Shown: in pieces, positions 25,163 to 32,293 of the stretch
Position numbering within the stretch: position 1 is the stretch's first letter
How the letters are laid out: each line of letters begins with the position of its first letter
NCBI GenBank assembly: GCA_020630215.1
Contig: JAHDBT010000019.1
Location: forward strand, 1-32,293
From: Bacteroidota bacterium
GTDB taxonomy: Bacteria; Bacteroidota; Bacteroidia; Chitinophagales; UBA2359
Direction: 5' to 3'
Length of the DNA: 32,293 nucleotides
Translations under genes and position numbers: made by a program
The notes under the pieces: model-generated
What the model was told of the DNA's origin: nothing
What the model saw: only the letters and a program-made list of their open reading frames with translations
The model's database searches: none

Positions 25163-26032
25163 CTACACCACCCTATTATTCAATTCTCTCCTAGTAGCCG
25201 AAACTTGTTCGCATAAAATACCCATGCAAAAAATAAGGATGCCCGATACAAAAAGCATGGTCATAGAGGGGGTAATGTGTACCCTGATGGTAATGGCATA
25301 AATTAAAAAGTAAACAAAACTTGATAGGAACATCAACATGGCAATGGGCAGAAAAACTTTCATTGGATTAAATAGTACGGTAAGGTTGGTAATGAGCATA
25401 ATGGTGCGGAAGCCGTCTCTAAAAATTTTTACCGAGCTTTTACGTCCTTCCCTAGCTAGTACCACAATAGGAATGTAGTGTACTTTGTATTTCATGCGGT
25501 TAAAGGCAACAGTACTTGTTGTAGAAAAAGAAAAACCTTCGGGCATTAGGTGCAGGTATTTTTTAATCGTGCTTACCTTAAATGAGCGCAAACCAGAGTT
25601 AATATCTGGCACTTCTCTATCGGATAACAAATTAACAAACCAGCCTAATATTTTTTTTCCAGGCTTACGTATAGCTAACTGATGCGAATCGCTGCCCCTC
25701 GCTCCTACTACCATATCGTACTCCTGTGCTACGGCAACAATTTTCATGAGGTCTTCAATGCGGTGCTGTCCGTCGCCGTCAAATAAAACAACGTAGGGCG
25801 TTTTGGCATTTAGGATACCCGTTTTTAATCCTGCGCCATAACCCCGATTTACTTCGTGGGTAATTACTTTGGCTCCTTTGCTCTCGGCAATGCTTCCTGT
25901 TTCATCCGATGAGCCATCGTCTATTACGATTACTTCGGCACAGCCTTCGGGTTTGCCTAGTTTTTCTAGTACGGGGCCTATTACATCTCCTTCGTTGTAA
26001 CAAGGAATAATTATGGAATAAAAATCAGACAT
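25163..26032 (-). CDS. Polyprenyl-phosphate glycosyltransferase (GT2, DPM1-like)
   Basis: 289 aa. S-I-I-I-P-C-Y-N-E (6-14), V-I-D-D-G-S-S-D-E-T (36-45), N-R-G-Y-G-A-G-L-K-T-G (62-72) and D85-G-D87-G-Q-H form a standard GT-A dolichyl/polyprenyl-phosphate transferase core. Two C-terminal membrane spans (about 222-243 and 250-272) follow. It should load a sugar on undecaprenyl phosphate in the inner leaflet. It differs clearly from the GtrB-like enzyme at 14321-15256, so two lipid-linked sugars may be made. It lies between the HTTM-TPR gene (71-bp gap with a 10-bp-stem hairpin) and the flippase-like gene. Confidence 0.92.
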   Translation of the reverse strand: MSDFYSIIIPCYNEGDVIGPVLEKLGKPEGCAEVIVIDDGSSDETGSIAESKGAKVITHEVNRGYGAGLKTGILNAKTPYVVLFDGDGQHRIEDLMKIVAVAQEYDMVVGARGSDSHQLAIRKPGKKILGWFVNLLSDREVPDINSGLRSFKVSTIKKYLHLMPEGFSFSTTSTVAFNRMKYKVHYIPIVVLAREGRKSSVKIFRDGFRTIMLITNLTVLFNPMKVFLPIAMLMFLSSFVYFLIYAITIRVHITPSMTMLFVSGILIFCMGILCEQVSATRRELNNRVV

Positions 26033-26060
26033 AGAATGGGGGCTTTTTAATTGGTTTATT

Positions 26061-26089
26061 GTAGAGACGTAGCATTGCCACGTCTCTAC
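26061..26089. repeat. Perfect 10-bp-stem inverted repeat
   Basis: GTAGAGACGT (26061-26070) and ACGTCTCTAC (26080-26089) are exact inverted copies around a 9-nt loop, in the 71-bp gap between the HTTM-TPR and GT2 genes. From memory, GTAGAGACGT/ACGTCTCTAC palindromes are common dispersed repeats in some Bacteroidota and cyanobacteria. There is no U-tract on either side; it could tune relative expression within the operon. Confidence 0.75.
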
Positions 26090-26103
26090 GGTAAACCTAA
26101 AAT

Positions 26104-28017
26104 TTATTTTTTATTTTGGGCTAATTCTCTTTCTGCCCATTTTAAATTGTTTTTGGCTAGTTGATAACTCGCATCCATTTGGATGGCTTTTTTACAGGAT
26201 TTAATGGCCAAATTATATTCTTTTAATTGAATATATGCGGCACATTGGCTATTAAAACCCATCGCCGTTTTTTTAATTGCCAATGATTTTTGCACCGTTT
26301 TTAAAACATCCTGATAAAGAGCAGCTTTATAATACAGATTTCCTAAATTAAGGTATGCCTCAGCAGTAGGATTTTGTTTTATTACTTGGAGTTGTTTAGC
26401 AATTAAATCTGTGTTTGTATCAAAAATAAAATTGCCATAAACGTTTCCCGCATAGTTATCGGGTTGCTTGTTGTAGGCCCATTTCCAAACTTGGACATCC
26501 AACTTAATTATCTTATTTTTTTCGGTTGCACTGCTATTATATGCTTTAACGCAATCGTGCAAATAAGTTACCGAACGTTCTTGATATTCTGCACTTGCTC
26601 TACTGTTGTGTATGCCTTTTAAACGATTAAATCCTCGCCCTTCTGTTAAGGCACCTATCATACGTCCTGGAGAAATTCGCAAGCTATCTCCGTTGGCTTT
26701 GTAAGCCATTACTTTATAGTATTTTGAGTTAGTAGCCTTTACTTTAAAAGAATAAATAGACCATCCGTTTAGCGGATAGTATTCTATTTTTCCATACCAA
26801 GTTACCAACATCATTAAAGGAATAAAAACAATTATTCCTTTAATTAAAAGGAAGCCTTTTTTCGATACTACTGGTTCACTTTTTTCTAATACTGTAGTAG
26901 TGGTTATTGTTTGTTGTTCCTCTTTTTCTTTGCTGTTTATCCAGCCAAACTTAGTAGCCATATAAGGAAAGGAGATAAACATGGCTGGTAAAATTAGGGC
27001 ATCTATAAACATAATTTCTTGCAAGAGCCAAATTCCTAGGTGTAAACCGACTATAACTAAGGGTAAAATTTTACGAGCAAAAGCAGAAAAAATAACCAAT
27101 ATCATGATGGCTTCGCCATATACGCCGCCAATGCCCAACAAGGTAAAAAAAGTATCGGGCATGTTTACTAGTTTGGGCGCAATATTAAAGTCATAAGCCA
27201 TTAAGGTTAAACTATCGTTTATGCTTATCCATTTTAAATTGCTGGCTGTCCACCAATCCAATCCAGCTTGGTAAAACTTACTCATACCAAAGAAAAAATA
27301 AGCCAATGCCCAAAATAACCAACAAGCAAAAACAGCATAGCTATACGAATTTGTTGCTGTTGAATTGGTTAATAATGGTGTAGCCTCCCCTTCTTTGTCC
27401 TTTTTATTTTTCAGCCATTTATCTACAGATAAGCCATCGGCACAAGGTGTAAAACAAAGGATGGTTAATAGATAAAAGGGTAATAAACCTGTATGAAAAT
27501 TGTGCGTGTATTCTCGATGTAAGCCTCCAACAATTAAATAGAGTATGGTAGCTAAGGGCAATGTAAAACGAGTTTTAAAACCTAGCATTGCAGCTAGTAA
27601 ACTAAGGGCTGTAACTATTTTTAGTGCTAGTAATCCAATATAACTATTTCTTAATTCGGCAATAGGAAGCAAGGGTATTTTGTACAACCAATACATGAAG
27701 CTATGATTATCATTACCTTGCCAGATTTTATCAGTAAGCCAATGCGTACTTACCATATCTTCGTGCAGCAAAAATGCTAAGGCAGCCATGCAAACAACCA
27801 TCCGTGTCCAACCTAATTGTTCTGGTTTTGCTTCTATGTGCCTTATTATTAGTGGACTGTTAGCAATAATTACCCCAATCACTAATAATACAAAAGCCAT
27901 AAACAATAATGCAGGAATACCTAACACCCATTGCGCTTGTAGTACCAATATAAATACTAGTACTACATACATGATGGCTGCTAAAGCAGGAATTCTTTTA
28001 TTGAGAAACTGCGACAT
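26104..28017 (-). CDS. HTTM-domain membrane protein fused to C-terminal TPRs
   Basis: About 637 aa from ATG 28017; the longer frame would start at TTG 28041 and adds eight residues of doubtful value. Residues about 75-430 resemble the HTTM (vitamin K-dependent carboxylase-like) membrane domain: R80-M-V-V, H-R-E-Y-T-H-N-F-H (about 167-175), L-C-F-T-P-C-A-D-G-L-S-V-D-K-W, and F-G-M-S-K-F-Y-Q-A-G-x-x-W-W. A soluble segment (about 430-530, Y-P-L-N-G-W-S-I-Y) precedes TPRs with C-x15-C and A-K-N-N-L-K-W. HTTM proteins have varied or unknown roles; here the tail links it to the neighbouring GT-C proteins. Gap of 50 bp (from the ATG, 74 bp) to the upstream TMTC-like gene. Activity unknown. Confidence 0.7.
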   Translation of the reverse strand: MSQFLNKRIPALAAIMYVVLVFILVLQAQWVLGIPALLFMAFVLLVIGVIIANSPLIIRHIEAKPEQLGWTRMVVCMAALAFLLHEDMVSTHWLTDKIWQGNDNHSFMYWLYKIPLLPIAELRNSYIGLLALKIVTALSLLAAMLGFKTRFTLPLATILYLIVGGLHREYTHNFHTGLLPFYLLTILCFTPCADGLSVDKWLKNKKDKEGEATPLLTNSTATNSYSYAVFACWLFWALAYFFFGMSKFYQAGLDWWTASNLKWISINDSLTLMAYDFNIAPKLVNMPDTFFTLLGIGGVYGEAIMILVIFSAFARKILPLVIVGLHLGIWLLQEIMFIDALILPAMFISFPYMATKFGWINSKEKEEQQTITTTTVLEKSEPVVSKKGFLLIKGIIVFIPLMMLVTWYGKIEYYPLNGWSIYSFKVKATNSKYYKVMAYKANGDSLRISPGRMIGALTEGRGFNRLKGIHNSRASAEYQERSVTYLHDCVKAYNSSATEKNKIIKLDVQVWKWAYNKQPDNYAGNVYGNFIFDTNTDLIAKQLQVIKQNPTAEAYLNLGNLYYKAALYQDVLKTVQKSLAIKKTAMGFNSQCAAYIQLKEYNLAIKSCKKAIQMDASYQLAKNNLKWAERELAQNKK

Positions 28018-28091
28018 TAGATTATATGTGTAAAAAAACAACCAAACAATATAGAGAGTAAAGTCGTTAGTTTTTTTAAATTTGAATTTAC

Positions 28092-30065
28092 TTATTTATC
28101 ATATTTTCCAGCCAATCCATCCTTAGCCCATTTTAAGTTATTTTTGGCTAATTTAAAATTAGGGTCTAGTTTAATAGCTGCCTCACATTCTTTTACGGCA
28201 GCTTTCCATTTTTTTAATCGGCAATAGGCAATGCATAAATTATTATGGGCAGCTAAATTACTAGCGTCCAACTCAACTGCTTTTTGGGAGTATTGGGCCG
28301 ATTTTTTGTACTTACCCAAATCGTAACATTGCCGTCCTAGTTCCATATAGCTATTGGAGGTAGCTTCTTCTTTAGCCTTTTTTTCTAGTATAGCAATGCG
28401 TTCTTCTACAGAACTATTCATTTCGAGTTTTACCTTTTCATACGTTTTTTTAATAGATGCATTAGCGGGGCTCATTTTATAGGCTTCTGTAATTAACATA
28501 AAACCTTCGTGCTTGCGGTCTTTGTAATTATTGTACACATAACGTCCTAGATTAATAAGTGTTGCAGGTTCTCGCTCTAAATTAACAGCTCTTTGGTAGT
28601 GTTTTTCTATTTCCTCTTTTGGGTATTTTAGGCGTTGTTTTACTGCACCATAATTTATTTGTAAGGTACTATAATTAGGTACTAATTCATAGGCTTTATC
28701 AAAACAGGCCAATGCCCCTTTGTTATCTTTTTTACGCAATTTGGTTAAACCAAAGTTCATCCATCCTCGTCCATTTTCAGGGCTTTTAATCACTACATCT
28801 TGCCATAAACTTTCCGAAGTACCCCACACTTCATTGCGTTGATAAGTGCCATAGGCATACAGACCAATTATCAAGGTGGCGGTGGCCATTATTCCGTATA
28901 ACCAAGTAGGGTTTCGTTTTAGTTTACCTTGATTTTCTAATACTTGCAATCCAATAAACCAAGTAGTTGCTAAACACAATCCTACTATTGGAAAATACAA
29001 GCGATGATCGTTGGCCATTTGGTATAAGGGGGCAAAACTAGAGGTAGGTGCAAGGGCAATGTAAAACCATAATACGCCAAAAGCAATAGGTCGAGTTTTC
29101 ATGTCCTTAAACCATTTAAAGCTTAAAAACAACATACCCAGATGAAATAAAGTACCTAGTATTACTCGACTATCAAATACCTCTTTAATAAGTTTAAAAT
29201 CGGGGTCGGCACTTAAATGTACGGGAAAAAAGAAAGCAGAATAGTAATACGTAATTACATACAATTGAGTAATAAAATAATGAAATTTGCTTACGGTAAC
29301 ATTGATGCCAGAGGTTTCGGTAATAATTATTTGATTGATAAAAATTAAGCCAAAAGCAATTATCATAGCAGGCAAACTCTTTTTAAGGATATTACCTATT
29401 TTGGTTTTATTAAATTTTTTGAGTTCTTCCCAAGTAATTTTTTCCTCAAAAAAAGCAATGTATAGCAACAGTAGCGGAGCCGTCATTACCCCTGTTTGCT
29501 TGGCATATACTCCTAGTACTAAAGGAATTAAATACAAGAAAAACCGTTTAGTAGGTTGATACTGATACATCAGTAAAGTAGCTATGGTACACAGGGTAGC
29601 TAAACCATCGGAGCGAGAAATAATATAGTTTACGGTTTCGGCATTAATGGTATGAAAAGCATAAAAGGCGGTCGCAAATAAAGCTATCCAGGTATTCCAT
29701 TTGTGTTTCCAAGCAATATTCATAATACCTCGAAACAAAAAATAGGTAAGCACGAGTTGTAGGAGGTAGAGCAAAAAAATGGTGCGATGATAGTAGTATG
29801 GATTGTAGGCTTTGCCTGCCAACTGATAATCAATGGCATTCATTAAAGTAGTAATAGGCCGATAGGATTGATTACCTGGCTTGGTACTAAAGGTAGCAGG
29901 ATCGGTAAAAAAGGCTTTTAGGTTAATGCTTTTAATATGTTCGTTTCTGGTGATGGTATGCCCATCATCAAAATAAAAACCATTATCAAAATGGTTGGCA
30001 TAGGTTAGGCATAGGAGGAGTAAGCATCCTAATGCTGCTATGTATATATATGAATTCTTATTCAT
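28092..30065 (-). CDS. TMTC-like membrane glycosyltransferase with TPRs, tandem paralogue B
   Basis: 657 aa. First loop N-H-F-D-N-G-F-Y-F-D33-D34-G-H; later loop N-A-E-T-V-N-Y-I-I-S-R-S-D; Y-A-K-Q-T-G-V-M-T-A-P motif between spans. About ten membrane spans up to about residue 405, then TPRs (425-650) ending in C-I-A-Y-C ... E-C-E-A-A, A-K-N-N-L-K-W-A-K-D-G-L-A-G-K. Very similar to the gene directly upstream (37-bp gap) over the membrane half and the last repeat, whereas the middle TPRs are more diverged. A tandem duplication with change concentrated in the substrate- or partner-binding repeats is inferred. Acceptor unknown. Confidence 0.82.
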   Translation of the reverse strand: MNKNSYIYIAALGCLLLLCLTYANHFDNGFYFDDGHTITRNEHIKSINLKAFFTDPATFSTKPGNQSYRPITTLMNAIDYQLAGKAYNPYYYHRTIFLLYLLQLVLTYFLFRGIMNIAWKHKWNTWIALFATAFYAFHTINAETVNYIISRSDGLATLCTIATLLMYQYQPTKRFFLYLIPLVLGVYAKQTGVMTAPLLLLYIAFFEEKITWEELKKFNKTKIGNILKKSLPAMIIAFGLIFINQIIITETSGINVTVSKFHYFITQLYVITYYYSAFFFPVHLSADPDFKLIKEVFDSRVILGTLFHLGMLFLSFKWFKDMKTRPIAFGVLWFYIALAPTSSFAPLYQMANDHRLYFPIVGLCLATTWFIGLQVLENQGKLKRNPTWLYGIMATATLIIGLYAYGTYQRNEVWGTSESLWQDVVIKSPENGRGWMNFGLTKLRKKDNKGALACFDKAYELVPNYSTLQINYGAVKQRLKYPKEEIEKHYQRAVNLEREPATLINLGRYVYNNYKDRKHEGFMLITEAYKMSPANASIKKTYEKVKLEMNSSVEERIAILEKKAKEEATSNSYMELGRQCYDLGKYKKSAQYSQKAVELDASNLAAHNNLCIAYCRLKKWKAAVKECEAAIKLDPNFKLAKNNLKWAKDGLAGKYDK

Positions 30066-30102
30066 AAATTAAACAATTACTATCGCTGTTTATTATTGGG
30101 GT

Positions 30103-32079
30103 TTACTTTTCATTATACTTTCCTGCCAAACCATCTTTTGCCCACTTTAAGTTATTTTTGGCTAATTTAAATTGGGGGTCAAGTTTTAAGGCTTTATTAC
30201 ATTGATTGACTGCTTTTTTCCATTTGTTAAGTTGGCAATAGGCAATACACATATTATTATAAGCAAACTTTTTACTTGGATCTAGGTTTACTGCTTTTTG
30301 GGCACTTTGTACTGTTTTTTCATATTTTTTTAAGGCATAATACTCATGACTTAACAAAATATAATCTTGAGCATTCGGATTAGCTGCCACCCTTTTAAGA
30401 TAGACTTCTATTCGCTCCTCGCTAGTTGAAAGCATCTCTATTTGTAAATTTTCATAATATTTTTTAATCCCAATATTTGTAGGACTAATCTCATAGGCTT
30501 TTTTCACCAATTGAAAACCTTCCTCTTTTCGTTCTTTGTAATTTTCAATAATAAATTTGCCAAAGTAATAATAAGATATGTGGTCTGGTTTTAATTCTAC
30601 TGCACGTTTAAAATGCTGTTCTATCTCACTTTTAGGATAACTCAAATTGCCTTTTGCTACGGCCATGTTAATATGCAAAGTATTATAATTAGGGTCAATA
30701 CCATGAGAATGATTAAATGCAGCTAATGCTTTTTTGTTTTCCCCTTTTTTTAAAAAGGCATGTCCATAATTTAGCCATCCTCTGGCATTATTAGGACTTT
30801 TAATTGTTACATCTTCCCATAGTTTTTCCAAGTTTCCCCAAACAATATTTCTTTTAAAAGTTCCATATCCATATAAACATATTATTAGGGCTGCTACTGA
30901 AACAATTGCATATTTTCGCTTAGGATTTCGTTTAATTTTTCCTTGATTTTCTAATAGTATTAATGCTATAAACCAAGTTACTGCAAGACATAAGCCTACA
31001 ATAGGAAAATACAGTCGATGGTCGTTGGCCATTTGATAAAGTGGTGCAAAACTTGAGGTAGGAGCTAAAGCAATATAATACCACAATATGCCAAAACTAA
31101 TAGGCCTTGTTTTCATGTTTTTAAACCATCTAAAGCTTAAATATGCCATTAATAAATGCACACATAAGCCTAATATCACTCGGTTATCAAGCACATTGGT
31201 AATTAACTTAAAATCGGGGTCGGCACTTAAATGAATAGGAACTAAAAAAGCGGTATAGTAATATGCCGTAACATATAGCTGTGTAATAAAATATTGAAAC
31301 TTTGTTACGGTAACATTAATGCTTGTAGTTTCGGTAATAATAAGTTGATTAACAACAATAAGCCCAAAGGCGATAATAATAGCAGGCAGGCTTTTTTTAA
31401 GGATATTTCCTATTTTAGTTTTATTAAACTTTTTTAGTTCCTCCCAAGTAATTTTCTCTTCAAAAAAGGCAATATATAACAAGAGCAAAGGTGCTGTCAT
31501 TACCCCTGTTTGTTTGGTATAAATTCCTACAATTAGCGGTAATAGGTATAAAAAGCTGCGCCTTGTTGGACGATATTGGTACATTAACAAAGTTGCAATT
31601 GTACAGAGCGTAGCAAAACCATCGGAGCGAGCAATAATGTAGTTAATTGTTTCTGCATTAACAGTATGAAAACCATAATAGGCTGTTGCAAAAAGGGCTA
31701 TCCAAGTATTCCACTCGTGTTTCCAAGCAATATTCATTATTCCTCGAAACAAAAAGTAGGTAAGAATGAGTTGTAGGATGTAGAAGAAAAAAATGGTGCG
31801 ATGATAATAGAAGGAATCATATTTACTGCCTGCTAACTGATAATCAATGGCATTCATTAAAGTAGTGACAGGCCGATACGATTGATTAGCAGGGAGGGTA
31901 CTAAAAGTAGCAGGATCAGTAAAAAATTCATATAATTTAATACTTTGCACATTCTCATTATTCGTAATCGTATGCCCATCATCAAAATAAAAACCATTAT
32001 CAAAATGGTTAGCATAGATAAGGCATAGGAAGAGTAATAAGCCAAAGGCTACTATATAAATATATGCGCTTTTGTTCAT
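30103..32079 (-). CDS. TMTC-like membrane glycosyltransferase with TPRs, tandem paralogue A
   Basis: 658 aa, first gene of the five-gene operon running to 24193. Shares with its neighbour the N-terminal span, F-Y-F-D33-D34-G-H, N-A-E-T-I-N-Y-I-I-A-R-S-D and the segment I-T-W-E-E-L-K-K-F-N-K-T-K-I-G (identical in both). TPRs occupy about 425-650 and close with M-C-I-A-Y-C ... Q-C-N-K-A and A-K-N-N-L-K-W. The start ATG at 32079 is preceded by a 15-bp palindrome and the terminator of the next gene, so the promoter must lie in 32080-32130; no perfect TAnnTTTG box is present (TATTTTTA is the closest). Role as inferred for the other paralogues. Confidence 0.82.
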   Translation of the reverse strand: MNKSAYIYIVAFGLLLFLCLIYANHFDNGFYFDDGHTITNNENVQSIKLYEFFTDPATFSTLPANQSYRPVTTLMNAIDYQLAGSKYDSFYYHRTIFFFYILQLILTYFLFRGIMNIAWKHEWNTWIALFATAYYGFHTVNAETINYIIARSDGFATLCTIATLLMYQYRPTRRSFLYLLPLIVGIYTKQTGVMTAPLLLLYIAFFEEKITWEELKKFNKTKIGNILKKSLPAIIIAFGLIVVNQLIITETTSINVTVTKFQYFITQLYVTAYYYTAFLVPIHLSADPDFKLITNVLDNRVILGLCVHLLMAYLSFRWFKNMKTRPISFGILWYYIALAPTSSFAPLYQMANDHRLYFPIVGLCLAVTWFIALILLENQGKIKRNPKRKYAIVSVAALIICLYGYGTFKRNIVWGNLEKLWEDVTIKSPNNARGWLNYGHAFLKKGENKKALAAFNHSHGIDPNYNTLHINMAVAKGNLSYPKSEIEQHFKRAVELKPDHISYYYFGKFIIENYKERKEEGFQLVKKAYEISPTNIGIKKYYENLQIEMLSTSEERIEVYLKRVAANPNAQDYILLSHEYYALKKYEKTVQSAQKAVNLDPSKKFAYNNMCIAYCQLNKWKKAVNQCNKALKLDPQFKLAKNNLKWAKDGLAGKYNEK

Positions 32080-32095
32080 AGTAATTATTGCGACG

Positions 32096-32110
32096 CTATT
32101 ACGATAATAG
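32096..32110. promoter_or_regulatory. 15-bp palindrome upstream of the five-gene operon
   Basis: CTATTACGATAATAG is a perfect 6-bp inverted repeat around CGA, 17 bp upstream of the ATG at 32079. Its size and position fit an operator or a short leader hairpin. No regulator is encoded in the window. Confidence 0.3.
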
Positions 32111-32128
32111 AATGATTGGGTAAAAATA

Positions 32129-32172
32129 AGAAAAAAAAATGAAGCCGTCCGTTTGTTGGAGGCTTCATTGTT
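32129..32172 (-). terminator. Rho-independent terminator of the T9SS cargo gene
   Basis: Arms AATGAAGCC (32138-32146) and GGCTTCATT (32161-32169) pair perfectly, with three more pairs (TCC/GGA) inside after a single bulged base. Read on the minus strand the stem is followed by a run of T (complement of the A-run at 32131-32139). It lies about 70 bp after the stop at 32239 and is the clearest intrinsic terminator in the window. It isolates the five-gene operon at 32079 from the upstream gene. Confidence 0.88.
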
Positions 32173-32238
32173 AAGAGCAGGAGTCAGTAAACAAATAATT
32201 TAAGTTATTTTAGTGTTTTATGTTACTGAACTATTGAT

Positions 32239-32293
32239 TTATTTAAAGCTCACCAATTTTTTGGTAAACACCTCTTCATTTACTTGTAACTCT
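32239..32293 (-). CDS. 3' end of a T9SS cargo protein (C-terminal sorting tail), partial
   Basis: Only the last 17 residues are inside the window: E-L-Q-V-N-E-E-V-F-T-K-K-L-V-S-F-K then TAA. The pattern V-x-x-x-x-F-x-x-K-L-V-x-x-K at the extreme C-terminus is the type A sorting signal of type IX secretion substrates, which are cleaved and attached or released at the cell surface. The rest of the gene lies beyond 32293, so its main domain is unknown. A strong terminator follows. No sorting tail is seen on any other protein in the window. Confidence 0.75.
   Translation of the reverse strand, partial: ELQVNEEVFTKKLVSFK

Noticed and set aside
26104-28041. HTTM-TPR gene starting at 28041
   Set aside because: The codon at 28041 is TTG; an ATG at 28017 is in frame and better placed, so the shorter form is reported.
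32080-32130. Standard -7 promoter box for the five-gene operon
   Set aside because: The best match, TATTTTTA on the minus strand, lacks the conserved final G, so no promoter is annotated although one is expected here.

Overview
The window is AT-rich chromosomal DNA from a member of the Bacteroidota. The evidence for that phylum is a type IX secretion (T9SS) C-terminal sorting tail on the partial gene at the right edge, several TAnnTTTGC promoter -7 elements, A/T-rich leaders without clear Shine-Dalgarno sequences, and gene types common in that phylum. I cannot name the genus. I count 23 complete protein genes and one partial gene, and see no tRNA, rRNA, CRISPR array or transposase. The whole locus reads as a surface-glycan or protein-glycosylation and glycan-modification island.

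Layout from left to right. (1) 108-2132 (-): a membrane GT-C/TPR protein resembling eukaryotic TMTC O-mannosyltransferases. (2) 2375-6357 (-): a tight five-gene cassette transcribed FkbH-like HAD enzyme, methyltransferase, acyl carrier protein, MaoC-type dehydratase, SDR reductase; it should build a small acyl group on a carrier protein. (3) 6590-13396 (-): two large GT-C-like membrane proteins, an SGNH-TPR protein and an MBOAT O-acyltransferase. (4) 13397-14320: a long divergent intergenic region. (5) 14321-17389 (+): polyprenyl-phosphate glycosyltransferase, sulfotransferase, and an NAD-dependent epimerase/dehydratase. (6) 17593-23631 (-): Gfo/Idh/MocA ketoreductase, EvaA-type NDP-hexose 2,3-dehydratase, two Lys-rich TPR lipoproteins and a second TMTC-like protein. 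(7) 24193-32079 (-): flippase-like protein, second polyprenyl-phosphate glycosyltransferase, an HTTM-TPR fusion and two tandem TMTC-like paralogues. (8) The 3' end of a T9SS cargo gene with its terminator.

The most striking feature is that ten proteins of five or six unrelated architectures (TMTC-like GT-C, two other GT-C types, SGNH hydrolase-like, HTTM, lipoproteins) all end in TPR-like repeats. Most share the same final repeat, with cysteines at canonical TPR positions 8 and 24 (C-x15-C) and usually a closing AK-x-N-x-x-W. I infer a modular, probably periplasmic system in which different membrane enzymes and lipoproteins are joined through a common TPR tail.

A working model (inference): cytoplasmic enzymes make a 2,6-dideoxysugar, a sulfated precursor and a carrier-bound acyl group; GT2 enzymes load sugars on a polyprenyl carrier; the flippase-like protein and GT-C enzymes use them on the periplasmic side; the MBOAT/SGNH pair adds the acyl group; TPR tails and lipoproteins hold the machinery or its substrates together.

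Several intergenic regions hold unusual palindromic or tandem elements: a 170-bp palindrome, a 77-bp tandem repeat in a leader, a four-hairpin tetraloop array, and two shorter repeat-type inverted repeats.
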